Origin: CAYNXB01 sp964401045
Lineage (GTDB): Bacteria; Pseudomonadota; Alphaproteobacteria; Sphingomonadales; Sphingomonadaceae
Reading direction: 5' to 3'
DNA: 64,000 nucleotides
Assembly: GCA_964401045.1 (NCBI GenBank)
Contig: CAYNXB010000007.1
Coordinates: 6,312 to 70,311 of the forward strand
A program made the translations under genes and the position numbers. Below, piece after piece: positions 9,447 through 17,929 of this stretch; position 1 is the first letter of the stretch, and each line of letters starts with the position of its first letter. The notes under the pieces are model-generated. The model saw only the letters and a program-made list of their open reading frames with translations. It was not told the DNA's origin and ran no database searches.

Positions 9447-9824
9447 TCAGGCGTTCCTACCGTCGAGCGGCAATTCGGGCTCGCCTGCGGCGGCGGGCGT
9501 TTCGCTTGGCTTTTCCGGTGCGGGCAGTCGCGCCTCGGCAGAGGCCGGCGGGGCCATCGTCTCGGCGTTAATCGGCTGCATCTGGTCGGCAGGCGTGGCC
9601 TTCATGACGGCCTCGTTCTGCTCTTTCCACTTCCGCTCCATCTCCTCCATCTCCGCCTCGCGAATCATTGCGTCGAGGCCAGTGCGGAAATGATTGGACA
9701 CGCGCCGCATCTTGCCGATCCAACGGCCGGCTGTGCGCAGTGCGAGCGGCAGATCCTTGGGGCCGATCACCAGGACCGCCACGACAACGATCACCAGCAA
9801 TTCTGGGGCGTCGATTCCGAACAT
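9447..9824 (-). CDS. tatB: Sec-independent protein translocase TatB
   Basis: Membrane component that binds TatC and helps receive twin-arginine precursors. The 125-residue protein begins MFGIDAPELLVIVVVAVLVIG with a single transmembrane helix, followed by the GPKDLP hinge and an amphipathic helix. A charged and then Pro/Ala-rich tail completes it. The GPK(D/E)LP hinge is typical of TatB rather than TatA. It lies between tatA and tatC. Confidence 0.95.
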   Translation of the reverse strand: MFGIDAPELLVIVVVAVLVIGPKDLPLALRTAGRWIGKMRRVSNHFRTGLDAMIREAEMEEMERKWKEQNEAVMKATPADQMQPINAETMAPPASAEARLPAPEKPSETPAAAGEPELPLDGRNA

Positions 9825-9856
9825 TGAGGGGGTCTTAGCGCCTTTTTGGCGCTGCG

Positions 9857-10057
9857 TCAGTTATGCTTGTCAGCCGATTGCGGCTCGACGGTAACGGTCT
9901 GGACGTCGGCGGGGAGCTGCTCGGGCTCGGCGATGCCCTGGCGGAAGCTTTTGATACCTTTGCCAAAATCGCCCATCATGTCGGAAACTCGCCCGCGTCC
10001 GAAGAGCACGAGAAGCACTAAAGCGATAATCACGATCTGAAACGGTCCGACGCTCAT
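9857..10057 (-). CDS. tatA: Sec-independent protein translocase TatA
   Basis: Pore-forming subunit of the Tat translocase. The 66-residue protein has an N-terminal transmembrane helix (about residues 6-19) and the FGRGRVSDMMGDFGKG hinge and amphipathic segment that define TatA. Alphaproteobacterial TatA proteins are of this length. It starts 32 bases after the scpB stop and precedes tatB. Confidence 0.94.
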   Translation of the reverse strand: MSVGPFQIVIIALVLLVLFGRGRVSDMMGDFGKGIKSFRQGIAEPEQLPADVQTVTVEPQSADKHN

Positions 10058-10089
10058 TACCGCACTCCGAGTGGCCCGATGGGTCGAGT

Positions 10090-10734
10090 CTAACGGCTTT
10101 CGGAAGGGTAATCCAGCGCTGCGGGCTCGATCTCGTCGTCCTCATCCGGCGCTTCGTCCGTTTCGTTCTCATCCTGTTCGTGAAATCCAAGCGCGCTGAA
10201 GGCTTCTTCGACCGGGTCGAGCAGCCCGGCGGCACGCAATTCGTCGAGTCCCGGCAGATCCTTGCGGCTCTCCAGCCCGAAGTGGCCGAGGAATTCGGGC
10301 GTCGTCGCGTAGATCACGGGCCGCCCGGGCACCTCGCGCCGTCCCGCGACTCGTACCCAACCCGCTTCCATCAGAACGTCGAGCGTGCCGCCGCTGGTCT
10401 GAACACCGCGAATCGCCTCGATCTCGGCACGGCTGACCGGCTCGTGATAGGCGACGATCGCGAGCACTTCGGTCGCCGCGCGCGACAGGCGGCGTACCTG
10501 CTCGCGCTCCCGGCGGAGCAGGTACGCGAGGTCGGGGGCAGTCTGGAACTGCCAGCGCTTGCCGCGCTCGACCAGGCGGATGCCGCGCGTTGCATAGTGT
10601 GCTTCGAGATCCGCCAGCGCCAACCGCACATCGGCACCACCTAGATGGGCCGAGATTGCCTCCTGGGTGAGCGGCTCCTCGGAGGCGAACAGCGTCGCCT
10701 CGACCGCACGCGCCAGGTCGTCCTGCTCGCTCAA
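10090..10734 (-). CDS. scpB: Segregation and condensation protein ScpB
   Basis: Kleisin-associated winged-helix subunit of the SMC-ScpAB complex that compacts and segregates the chromosome. The 214-residue protein carries the typical VEATLFASEEPLT start (about residues 10-22). It also has the conserved LAIVAYHEPVSRAEIEAIRG and TTPEFLGHFGL segments, and then an acidic tail (about 185-214). The start overlaps the scpA stop by four bases, which couples translation of the two partners. Confidence 0.94.
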   Translation of the reverse strand: MSEQDDLARAVEATLFASEEPLTQEAISAHLGGADVRLALADLEAHYATRGIRLVERGKRWQFQTAPDLAYLLRREREQVRRLSRAATEVLAIVAYHEPVSRAEIEAIRGVQTSGGTLDVLMEAGWVRVAGRREVPGRPVIYATTPEFLGHFGLESRKDLPGLDELRAAGLLDPVEEAFSALGFHEQDENETDEAPDEDDEIEPAALDYPSESR

Positions 10735-11531
10735 GGCTTGATCCGCCGCAGGTGCATCGGCCCGAAGGTTTCCTCCTGCCGCAGCTCAGCCCGCCCCAGC
10801 CGCGCCAACTCGAGCGCGGCAAGAAAGCTGGAGGCGAGCGCCGACTTGCGCAGCTTGGGATCGGCGTTCGGCGGCAGGAATTCCTCGAGCCGAATCCAGT
10901 CGAGCGTGACGCCGAGCATCGCCGAGACGCGCTCAAGCGCGACATCGAGCGTCAGCACCATCCGGTCGCGGACCATGTGCACGGCCGGCTGGGTGCGCGC
11001 CTTGATCTGCCCGTAGGCCTGGACGAGCGAAAACCACTCGCACTGCCACAAGCTCTTGCGGTCGATCCGCAACCCTTCAGGCGCGCCGCGCACGAACACG
11101 TCGCGGCCGAGCCTGTCGCGCGCCATCAGCCGCGCTGCGGCCTCACGCATCGCGCCCAGCCGCTGGAGCCGCAACTGCAACCGGATCGCCAGTTCGTCGG
11201 CGCTCGGCTCCTCCTGCTCGTCCTTCGGCAGCAGCAGGCCCGACTTCAGGTATGCGAGCCACGCCGCCATCACCAGGTAATCGGCCGCCAGCTCCAGCTT
11301 CAGCGCCTCGGCCCGGTCGATGTAGTCGAGGTACTGGTCGACCAGCGCGAGGATCGAGATCTGTCGGAGATCCACCTTCTGCCGCCGCGCGAGATCGAGC
11401 AGCAGATGCAACGGCCCTTCCCACCCATCGAGTTCGAGATAGAGCGCCGCATCCTCACCTGTGGCGGAGGCGGGGCCGCCCCATCCCTCGTCAGCGGCGG
11501 GGGCTTCGACCAGGATCGCCTCATCGGTCAT
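10731..11531 (-). CDS. scpA: Segregation and condensation protein ScpA (kleisin)
   Basis: Kleisin subunit that bridges the SMC heads. The 266-residue protein has an extended N terminus, then the family signature LELDGWEGPLHLLLDLARRQ (about residues 31-50) and DLRQISILALVDQYLDYI. The C-terminal winged-helix region ends in a SFLAALELARLGRAEL segment. It overlaps both neighbours by four bases (nagZ upstream, scpB downstream), so these three genes are tightly coupled. Confidence 0.94.
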   Translation of the reverse strand: MTDEAILVEAPAADEGWGGPASATGEDAALYLELDGWEGPLHLLLDLARRQKVDLRQISILALVDQYLDYIDRAEALKLELAADYLVMAAWLAYLKSGLLLPKDEQEEPSADELAIRLQLRLQRLGAMREAAARLMARDRLGRDVFVRGAPEGLRIDRKSLWQCEWFSLVQAYGQIKARTQPAVHMVRDRMVLTLDVALERVSAMLGVTLDWIRLEEFLPPNADPKLRKSALASSFLAALELARLGRAELRQEETFGPMHLRRIKP

Positions 11532-12532
11532 GCAGCGAGCTCGAGCAGGCTGTCGCGCTTGGCGATCAGGTGTTCGCGGTCACCGCTGGCTTCGCCTGTC
11601 ACCGCAAGCGCGCGCTCGAGCCGCGCGGCGGTCTCGGGCAACATCGCCGGACATGTATCGGCGATGCCGATCATGTCGTCCATCTTCGCCCAGCAGTTGA
11701 GCACCAGGTCGCACCCGGCGGCGAGCGCTTTGGCCGAACGCTCGGGCACCGGCCCGGACAGGGCCTGCATGTCGATGTCGTCGGTCAGCAGCAGGCCCGA
11801 AAAGCCGATCCGCTTGCGGATGATCCTGTCGATCACGATCGGCGATTGCGTCGCGGGATTGTCCGCGTCCCACGCGGTGTAGAGTACGTGGCTGGTCATG
11901 CCGACCGGTGCGTCCGAGAGCGCGCTGAACGGGGCGATGTCAATCGCCAGCTCGGCATCGCTCGCATCGACCCGAGGCAGTTCCTTATGGCTGTCCGCGT
12001 ACGCGCGGCCGTGGCCCGGCATGTGCTTGACCGTGCCGGTAACGCCGGCGCGCGCCAGCCCATCGAGCACCGCCCGCCCCAGCGCCGCCACGCGCTTCGG
12101 CTCGCTGCCGAATGCCCGGTCTCCGATGACGTCGTTCGCACCCGGCTGGCGTACGTCGAGCAGCGGGATGCAATCGACCGTGATGCCGACTTCCGCGAGA
12201 TCGAGGCCGAGCGCTTCGGCGTTGGCACGCGCCGCCTCGATCGCGCTGGCCGGCGCAAGATCGTAGAGCCGGTCGAACGCCGCGCCCGGCGGGAACGCGG
12301 ACCATTCCGGCGGCTTCATCCGCGCGACCCGCCCGCCTTCCTGATCGATGCACACGAACAGCCGTTCGCGCCCGTGGATCGCGCGCAGTTCGTCGGTCAG
12401 CGCGCGCAATTGCTCGCGATCCCGGGCGTTGCGCCCGAACAGGATATAGCCCGCAGGATCGGCGTCCCTGAAGAACGCCTTCTCCTCAGGCGTGAGCCGG
12501 AGGCCGGCGCATCCGAAAATCGCGGGCGTCAT
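11528..12532 (-). CDS. nagZ: Beta-N-acetylhexosaminidase NagZ (GH3)
   Basis: Cytosolic glycoside hydrolase family 3 enzyme that removes GlcNAc from anhydromuropeptides during peptidoglycan recycling. Seen in the sequence are the substrate-binding IDQEGGRVARM, the NagZ-specific acid/base loop KHMPGHGRAYADSHKELP (His and Asp pair) and the nucleophile region LLTDDIDMQALSG. I chose the ATG at 12532, which starts MTPAIFGCAGLRLTPEE; the in-frame ATG at 12568 adds twelve residues that are not family-like. Length is then 334 residues, as usual. The stop overlaps the scpA start by four bases. Confidence 0.92.
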   Translation of the reverse strand: MTPAIFGCAGLRLTPEEKAFFRDADPAGYILFGRNARDREQLRALTDELRAIHGRERLFVCIDQEGGRVARMKPPEWSAFPPGAAFDRLYDLAPASAIEAARANAEALGLDLAEVGITVDCIPLLDVRQPGANDVIGDRAFGSEPKRVAALGRAVLDGLARAGVTGTVKHMPGHGRAYADSHKELPRVDASDAELAIDIAPFSALSDAPVGMTSHVLYTAWDADNPATQSPIVIDRIIRKRIGFSGLLLTDDIDMQALSGPVPERSAKALAAGCDLVLNCWAKMDDMIGIADTCPAMLPETAARLERALAVTGEASGDREHLIAKRDSLLELAA

Positions 12533-12600
12533 GCCGTGGAAAATCGCAGCAAAGCGCGGCCCCGGCAAGGGCGCGCGCCCGCCACGATGTGGACAGAGGG

Positions 12601-13149
12601 TTAGGCGGCCAGGCGCTCGGTCTGGCCGAGCGCGCCGCGCACGGCGTTCTGGCGATGCTCGGGGCCAAGGTTGATACCATCGGCGGCGATGAATTCGGGC
12701 ACGATGCCGATGAAGCCGAACACCGCACGCAGGTACGTCTCGAGGTGTTCAAGCGCGGCCATCGCAGTGTCGTTGTAGTGCCCGCCGCGCGCGAGGGCGA
12801 TGATCACCCGCTTGCCGGGGACCAGCCCCACCGGCCCGTCCTCGGTGTAGCTAAAGGTCTTGCCGGCCACGAGGATGCGGTCGATCCACGCCTTGAGCTG
12901 AGTCGGCAGCGAGAAATTGTACATCGGCGCCCCGATCACCACCGCGTCCGCGGCGATGAACTCGTCGACCACCGCGGTGTCGGCCATCGCATCCAGCGTA
13001 AGGTGCGGCAACGGCTCGGCGGTGAGGTCGCGATAGATCACCTTGCCGGTGGGATCGCGGCCGCGCAACTGGTCGAAGATAGAGCGGCTGATGACGCGGC
13101 TGACGCTGTTCTCGCCGGTGATGCTGCTGTCGATATGCAAGATAGTCAC
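12601..13149 (-). CDS. azoR: FMN-dependent NADH-azoreductase (AzoR family)
   Basis: Flavodoxin-fold quinone/azo reductase that performs two-electron reduction with NADH. The FMN-binding N terminus (LHIDSSITGENSVSRVISR, residues 4-22) and the APMYNFSLPTQLKAWID loop (about 94-110) are typical. The C-terminal GHYN...ETYLRAVFGFIG segment also matches AzoR. At 182 residues it is somewhat shorter than the usual near-200. It sits divergently to an HxlR-family regulator gene. It also splits the otherwise continuous SPOR-nagZ order, which suggests the pair was inserted. Its likely physiological role is quinone or electrophile detoxification. Confidence 0.88.
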   Translation of the reverse strand: MTILHIDSSITGENSVSRVISRSIFDQLRGRDPTGKVIYRDLTAEPLPHLTLDAMADTAVVDEFIAADAVVIGAPMYNFSLPTQLKAWIDRILVAGKTFSYTEDGPVGLVPGKRVIIALARGGHYNDTAMAALEHLETYLRAVFGFIGIVPEFIAADGINLGPEHRQNAVRGALGQTERLAA

Positions 13150-13167
13150 ATTTGCCTCCTTAGTATT

Positions 13168-13185
13168 GATTTGTTACCAAGGCAC
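13168..13185. promoter_or_regulatory. Candidate HxlR operator, copy 1
   Basis: GATTTGTTACCAAGGCAC lies 19 bp upstream of the azoR start. It matches a second copy at 13225-13242 in 16 of 18 bases, in the same orientation, with a centre-to-centre distance of 57 bp. Both lie in the gap between the divergent azoR and HxlR-regulator genes, the expected place for an autoregulated operator. Confidence 0.45.
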
Positions 13186-13224
13186 GCCAAATAACTACCT
13201 GAAAGACGCCCGCAAGAACGCACC

Positions 13225-13242
13225 GATTTGTGACCGAGGCAC
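13225..13242. promoter_or_regulatory. Candidate HxlR operator, copy 2
   Basis: GATTTGTGACCGAGGCAC repeats the element at 13168-13185 with two changes. It lies 35 bp before the chosen regulator start codon, which would allow autorepression. Confidence 0.45.
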
Positions 13243-13277
13243 ATCGCTGTCACCCAGTCACACCGGAGGAACCGAAG

Positions 13278-13652
13278 ATGCACGATCCCGCTGACCCCAC
13301 CTGCCAGACGATCAGCGTCATGCTGCAGCGCATCGGCGACAAATGGACCCTCCTGGTCGTGGAATCACTCGGAGAAGGATCGAAGCGGTTCAACCAGTTG
13401 CGGCGCGAAATTCCCAGCGTGTCGCAGCGGATGCTAACGCTCACCCTGCGCAACCTGGAGCGTGACGGACTGGTTACCCGCACCGTCACTCCGAGCATCC
13501 CGCCGCGGGTCGATTACGAGCTTACCGAGCTGGGCAAGTCGCTCCAGGCGCCGATCTGCGGGTTGGTCAGCTGGGCTCACGCCCATTCGGGGACGGTGCA
13601 CGAAGCGCAGGCGCGCTACGACGCGGAGCGGAACGACACCGCCGCCGCTTAG
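13278..13652 (+). CDS. HxlR-family winged-helix transcriptional regulator
   Basis: A 124-residue regulator of the HxlR/YodB family. The winged helix-turn-helix runs through MLQRIGDKWTLLVVESL (about 15-31), FNQLRREIPSVSQRMLT and the wing DGLVTRTVTPSIPPRVDYEL. A cysteine at residue 9 occupies the place of the redox-sensing N-terminal cysteine of YodB-type proteins. The ATG at 13278 follows GGAGGA with good spacing; an earlier GTG at 13230 would run through the candidate operator and is less likely. It is divergent from azoR, and in Bacillus YodB controls azoR1, so control of azoR by this protein is a reasonable inference. Confidence 0.88.
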   Translation: MHDPADPTCQTISVMLQRIGDKWTLLVVESLGEGSKRFNQLRREIPSVSQRMLTLTLRNLERDGLVTRTVTPSIPPRVDYELTELGKSLQAPICGLVSWAHAHSGTVHEAQARYDAERNDTAAA

Positions 13653-13661
13653 GAACCGGCC

Positions 13662-14426
13662 CTAGTTCTTGACCTGGCAGGCCGCGCCGGCTCGCTTGAG
13701 CTGGTTGCACAAGTCGTTCGCCGCGGCAGTGCTGCCGGCCACGGCCTGGAGCCGGTAGACGGTGCCGATATCGGCCTTGCCCTCGACTACGCGGTGCTTG
13801 AAGCCGGAGAGCATCGAGTAGCGGCCGGAGAGCTGGGACCAGCCCCGCTCGGCAGAGGCGCGATCCGAATAGGCCGCGACCTGCACGCCCACACCGCCGG
13901 TCGGCGCAGCATCCGCTTTCGGCGTGGCTGCCGGAGCCTTGGCCTGGCTTGAGCCCTGCTCGCGGTCGATGCTGGGCTTCGGAACAGTCCTGTCGGCCAC
14001 GCGAACCTCGCGGCTCTGCCCTTCGGCGACCGCGAAGCTGGTGTCGCCGGTGCCCTCGTGGACTTTGCCGCCTGGGTCCTCGGGACGCGCCTTGTAAGGT
14101 TCCGCAGGCGCCTCGATTACGCTGCCGTTGGCGATCAGCTCGGGATCGGCGCGGTCGCGGCTTGCGTACCAGATGCCGCCGACAATGGCCGCCAGCAGGA
14201 TCAGGCCGATCAGCGCGAAGCCGACGATGCGCGCGCTGTCGACGCTTTCGTCGGTATCTTCATCGTCGCCCTCGAGCCATGGCAACTGCTCACCGGTGTC
14301 CACGAACTCGAACGCCTCGGCTTCAGCATTCTCTGTCGGAGTCACTTCCTCGGCAGTGCCAAGCTCAGCCTGCTCCTCGGCCGGGAGCGGGTCCTGCTCG
14401 TTTTTGGCACTCTTCTTCTTGGCCAT
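13662..14426 (-). CDS. SPOR-domain membrane protein
   Basis: Bitopic inner-membrane protein of 254 residues. An acidic cytoplasmic N terminus (about 1-65) is followed by one transmembrane helix (about 67-89). A long Pro/Ala-rich periplasmic linker leads to a C-terminal SPOR domain (about 178-254, beginning GVGVQVAAYSDRASAERGW). SPOR domains bind glycan strands lacking stem peptides at the division septum. It starts two bases after the argS stop, and the argS-SPOR pairing is common in related bacteria. It is convergent with the HxlR-regulator gene, nine bases apart. Confidence 0.88.
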   Translation of the reverse strand: MAKKKSAKNEQDPLPAEEQAELGTAEEVTPTENAEAEAFEFVDTGEQLPWLEGDDEDTDESVDSARIVGFALIGLILLAAIVGGIWYASRDRADPELIANGSVIEAPAEPYKARPEDPGGKVHEGTGDTSFAVAEGQSREVRVADRTVPKPSIDREQGSSQAKAPAATPKADAAPTGGVGVQVAAYSDRASAERGWSQLSGRYSMLSGFKHRVVEGKADIGTVYRLQAVAGSTAAANDLCNQLKRAGAACQVKN

Positions 14427-14428
14427 CG

Positions 14429-16171
14429 TCAGAGTTCCTCGACGGCCTCAACCCCCAATAAATTAAGGCCGTTTCTTAACACCTGCCCGATTTGCGCGGC
14501 AAGGAAAAGCCTCGCGGCGGACAGGGGCCGATCCTGTGCCAGGATGATGCGTTTTTGGGGATCGTCGTTACCGGCGTTCCAGAACGCGTGGAACTCCGCC
14601 GCGAGGTCGTAAAGGTAGAACGCGATGCGGTGCGGCTCACGCGCCTGCGCCGCTGCTTCGACCATGCGGGGAAATTGCGCCGCCTGCCGGACGAGCACCA
14701 TTTCATCCGCGCCCAGCCGTTCCAGCGCCTCGCCCGACGGCGCGAGCCCTTCGACCGCGCCCTTGCGCATCGTCGAGGCGATCCGCGCATGCGCGTACTG
14801 GACGTAGAACACCGGATTGTCCTTCGATGCCTCGACCACTTTGACGAAGTCGAAGTCCATCTGGGCTTCCGGCTTGCGGGTCAGCATGGTGAAGCGGACC
14901 ACGTCCTTGCCCACTTCCTCCACCATGTCCGCAATGGTGACGAAGTTGCCGGAACGCTTGGACATCTTGGCCGGCTCGCCGCCGCGCATGAGCTGGACCA
15001 TCTGCACCAGCTTGACGTCGAACGGGATTGGCTTGCCCTCTCCCTCGCTGAGCGCCGCGACCGCCGCCTTGATCCGCTTGACCGTGCCGGCATGGTCGGC
15101 GCCCCAGATGTCGATCAGCGCGTCGGCCGCCTCGGCCTTCTGCATATGATAGGCGAGATCGGCGCCGAAATAGGTCCAGTTGCCATCGCTCTTGCGGATC
15201 GGCCGATCCTGGTCGTCACCGAAGCGGGTCGAGCGGAACAGCGGCAGTTCGACCGGTTCCCAGTCCTCGATCTCCTTGCCTTTCGGCGCCTCGAGCACGC
15301 CATCGTAGACGAGATCGTGCGCGCGCAGCCAGCGCTCGGCTTCCTCGGGCTTGCCGGCACGCTGCAACGCCGCCTCGGACGAGAACACGTCGTGATGGAT
15401 GCCGAGCAGCGCGAGGTCCGCGCGGATCATGTCCATCATCGCGGCGACGGCGCGCTCGCGGAACAAGTCGAGCCATTCGCTCTCCGGAGCCGACGCATAC
15501 CGGTCGCCGAGTTCCGCCACCAGCGCCTGCCCGATCGGAATCAGATAATCGCCGGGATAGTAGCCCTCGGGAATTTCGATCGTCTGGCCCAGCGCTTCGA
15601 GATACCGCAAGTGCACCGAACGGCCGAGCGTCTGCACCTGCGCCCCGGCGTCGTTGACGTAGTATTCGCGGGTGACATCGTAGCCGGCGAATTCGAGCAG
15701 GCTGGCGAGCGCATCGCCGACCACCGCGCCGCGGCAATGGCCCATATGCATCGGGCCGGTGGGATTGGCCGAGACATATTCGACATTCACCCGGGTGCCC
15801 GCACCAAGCCGGGAACGGCCGTAGTTGGCGCCGAGCCGGGCGATCGCCAGCACTTCGTCACGCCAGGCCTTGTCGTCCAACCGCAGGTTGATGAACCCCG
15901 GCCCGGCGATCTGAGCCGAGATCACCAGCGGATCTCCCGCGAGCCGGGCGGCGACCGCTTCGGCCAGTGCGCGCGGATTCGCGCCGGCGCCTTTCGCGAG
16001 CACCATCGCGGCATTGGTCGCCAGGTCGCCATGCGAGGGATCGCGCGGCGGCTCGACGCTCACCGCGTGGCGCGGCGTTCCCGCGGGCAGCACGCCGTCG
16101 GCTTCCAGGCCCGCGAGCGCGGCGTCGATCCTGGCCGCGAAGGCCGCGTAGAGTGTCTGCGTATCGGACAT
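14429..16171 (-). CDS. argS: Arginyl-tRNA synthetase
   Basis: Class I aminoacyl-tRNA synthetase charging tRNA-Arg. The 580-residue protein has the N-terminal Add-1 tRNA-binding domain (about 1-100), the HIGH-type motif HMGHCRGAVVGD (about 142) and a KMSKRSGNFV motif (about 407). The C-terminal DALR anticodon-binding domain ends with LLGVEAVEEL. Length is normal. It is the first gene of the argS-SPOR-(azoR)-nagZ-scp-tat series. Confidence 0.96.
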   Translation of the reverse strand: MSDTQTLYAAFAARIDAALAGLEADGVLPAGTPRHAVSVEPPRDPSHGDLATNAAMVLAKGAGANPRALAEAVAARLAGDPLVISAQIAGPGFINLRLDDKAWRDEVLAIARLGANYGRSRLGAGTRVNVEYVSANPTGPMHMGHCRGAVVGDALASLLEFAGYDVTREYYVNDAGAQVQTLGRSVHLRYLEALGQTIEIPEGYYPGDYLIPIGQALVAELGDRYASAPESEWLDLFRERAVAAMMDMIRADLALLGIHHDVFSSEAALQRAGKPEEAERWLRAHDLVYDGVLEAPKGKEIEDWEPVELPLFRSTRFGDDQDRPIRKSDGNWTYFGADLAYHMQKAEAADALIDIWGADHAGTVKRIKAAVAALSEGEGKPIPFDVKLVQMVQLMRGGEPAKMSKRSGNFVTIADMVEEVGKDVVRFTMLTRKPEAQMDFDFVKVVEASKDNPVFYVQYAHARIASTMRKGAVEGLAPSGEALERLGADEMVLVRQAAQFPRMVEAAAQAREPHRIAFYLYDLAAEFHAFWNAGNDDPQKRIILAQDRPLSAARLFLAAQIGQVLRNGLNLLGVEAVEEL

Positions 16172-16214
16172 GGCGCGCCGTTAGCGGGTTTGGGCCCGCA
16201 CCGGAAGGCCGCCG

Positions 16215-16862
16215 TCAGCGTGTCGCGTTGTAGGCGAGCTGGTCTTCGCTCAGCTGAAAGCCGACCAGCATCTCGAAGTTGGCCCGCGCCAGCGCCGCGC
16301 GCACGTCAGGCTCGGACAGCGGATCGACTGCCGCGCTTTCCTCGCCAGGCTTGCGCTTTTCGGTGATGCGCCGGCGGATGTCGTCCGGCAGGGTCGCTTC
16401 GCCACGATCGATGTAGGCACCGCCGGCGGCTTGCGCCTGGGCGCGCGATTCCCCGTCGGCAAAGGTCAGGCTGACCGTACCCACGCGCTTGGCGACGACC
16501 GAACTGCCGCCGCGCAGCACGGTGACGAAATAGGGAAGCTGCACCGTCCGCGCGCCGCTGGTGTTGCGCCGGGTTGCCAGCACATCGAAGTTGGCGGTGG
16601 CATAAACCCGCTCACCCGTGTCGTCGCACTGAGTTTGCACGTTGGTGATCGTCGCGGCGATGTCGAGCGCGTCGGAAGTGCGCGCGCTGGCCGGGCTGAA
16701 GGTGGTGATGTCCCCGGTGTAGTCGGGAATGCCGACCGCCGGGCACACGGTGCGCAAGGCAGTGATGCCGACGCCCTGATCGACTACGATGTCCCCCTCC
16801 TTGCCGCATCCGGCCAGGGCGGCCGTGGCGGTCAAGGCAATGGCGGCGGTGCGAAACTTCAT
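16215..16862 (-). CDS. Conserved lipoprotein of unknown function
   Basis: A 215-residue protein with a lipoprotein signal peptide (lipobox LAGC, Cys19). The mature part is predicted to be mostly beta with alternating hydrophobic residues, and the last third is charged and helical. I do not recognise a named domain. Similar envelope lipoproteins occur next to argS or ispH in sphingomonads as far as I recall, but I cannot name a family. It is divergent from ispH across 85 bp and is upstream of argS on the same strand. Confidence 0.72.
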   Translation of the reverse strand: MKFRTAAIALTATAALAGCGKEGDIVVDQGVGITALRTVCPAVGIPDYTGDITTFSPASARTSDALDIAATITNVQTQCDDTGERVYATANFDVLATRRNTSGARTVQLPYFVTVLRGGSSVVAKRVGTVSLTFADGESRAQAQAAGGAYIDRGEATLPDDIRRRITEKRKPGEESAAVDPLSEPDVRAALARANFEMLVGFQLSEDQLAYNATR

Positions 16863-16947
16863 CCCGGTTCCCTTGTCGATAGCGGGCTTTATCGGTTCGG
16901 GGCCCTAGCTCTTTCGCCCCGGCGGCACAACGGCTAGAGGCGGCGAC

Positions 16948-17922
16948 ATGAACGCCCCCTTTCCACCGGCCGACAGGGCTTCCGGCAAGGCGCCGCTGAC
17001 GGTGCTGATCGCGGCCCCGCGCGGGTTCTGCGCGGGCGTCGATCGGGCGATCGACATCGTCGAGCGCGCGATCCAGCGCTACGGCGCGCCGGTCTACGTG
17101 CGGCACGAGATCGTCCACAACCGCTACGTCGTCGACGCGCTCAAGGCCAAGGGCGCGGTGTTCGTCGAGGAACTCGACGAAGTGCCCGACGGCGTGCCGG
17201 TGGTGTTCAGCGCGCACGGCGTGCCCAAGTCCGTCCCCGCCGCCGCCGAGGAGCGTGGCCTGTCCTACCTCGACGCGACCTGCCCGCTGGTGAGCAAGGT
17301 CCACCGCCAGGCCGAGCGCCAGATCGAGGCAGGGCGCCATATCGTGTTCATTGGCCACAGTGGGCATCCCGAAGTCGTCGGCACCTTCGGTCAGGTCCCC
17401 GAAGGCGCGATGACGCTGATCGAGACGCTGGAAGACGTGGCGGCGCTGTCTTTCCCACCGGAGGCCAGGCTCGCGTACCTGACCCAGACCACCCTGTCGG
17501 TCGACGACACGGCGGCCATCCTCGACGCGCTCAAGGCACGCTATCCGCTTATCGTCGGCCCCAAGGCGGAGGACATCTGCTACGCCACCTCGAACCGCCA
17601 GGCCGCGGTCAAGCAGATCGCGCCGCAGGCGGACATGGTGCTGGTGATCGGAGCGCCCAACAGCTCGAACTCGCTGCGGCTGGTCGAAGTGGCCGAACGC
17701 TGCGGCACCCCCGCGCGGCTGATCCAGCGCGCCGCCGAGATCGATTCCGCGTGGCTCGACGGAGTAAGCACCCTCGGCCTCACCGCCGGCGCTTCGGCGC
17801 CCGAGGAGCTGGTGCGCGAAGTGATCGACCGGCTCTGCGAATGGCGCGCGGTCGAGGAACGCCCGGTGGTGAACGCGGTAGAGAAGATGGTGTTCAAGCT
17901 GCCGCGCCAGCTCGTCGAATAG
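16948..17922 (+). CDS. ispH: 4-hydroxy-3-methylbut-2-enyl diphosphate reductase IspH
   Basis: Last enzyme of the MEP isoprenoid pathway, converting HMBPP to IPP and DMAPP. Three cluster-binding cysteines are visible in RGFCAGVDRAI (Cys28), DATCPLVSKVH and DICYATSNRQ. The substrate-binding HEIVHN, GHSGHPEV and SSNSLRL motifs are also present. The 324-residue length is normal. The stop is seven bases before thrB, so the two are probably co-transcribed. Confidence 0.96.
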   Translation: MNAPFPPADRASGKAPLTVLIAAPRGFCAGVDRAIDIVERAIQRYGAPVYVRHEIVHNRYVVDALKAKGAVFVEELDEVPDGVPVVFSAHGVPKSVPAAAEERGLSYLDATCPLVSKVHRQAERQIEAGRHIVFIGHSGHPEVVGTFGQVPEGAMTLIETLEDVAALSFPPEARLAYLTQTTLSVDDTAAILDALKARYPLIVGPKAEDICYATSNRQAAVKQIAPQADMVLVIGAPNSSNSLRLVEVAERCGTPARLIQRAAEIDSAWLDGVSTLGLTAGASAPEELVREVIDRLCEWRAVEERPVVNAVEKMVFKLPRQLVE

Positions 17923-17929
17923 GATTCCG

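Noticed and set aside
14492..16366. Long plus-strand open frame (624 codons) opposite argS
   Set aside because: It is the antisense shadow of a clear argS gene in GC-rich DNA; composition is His/Arg/Asp rich with no domain.
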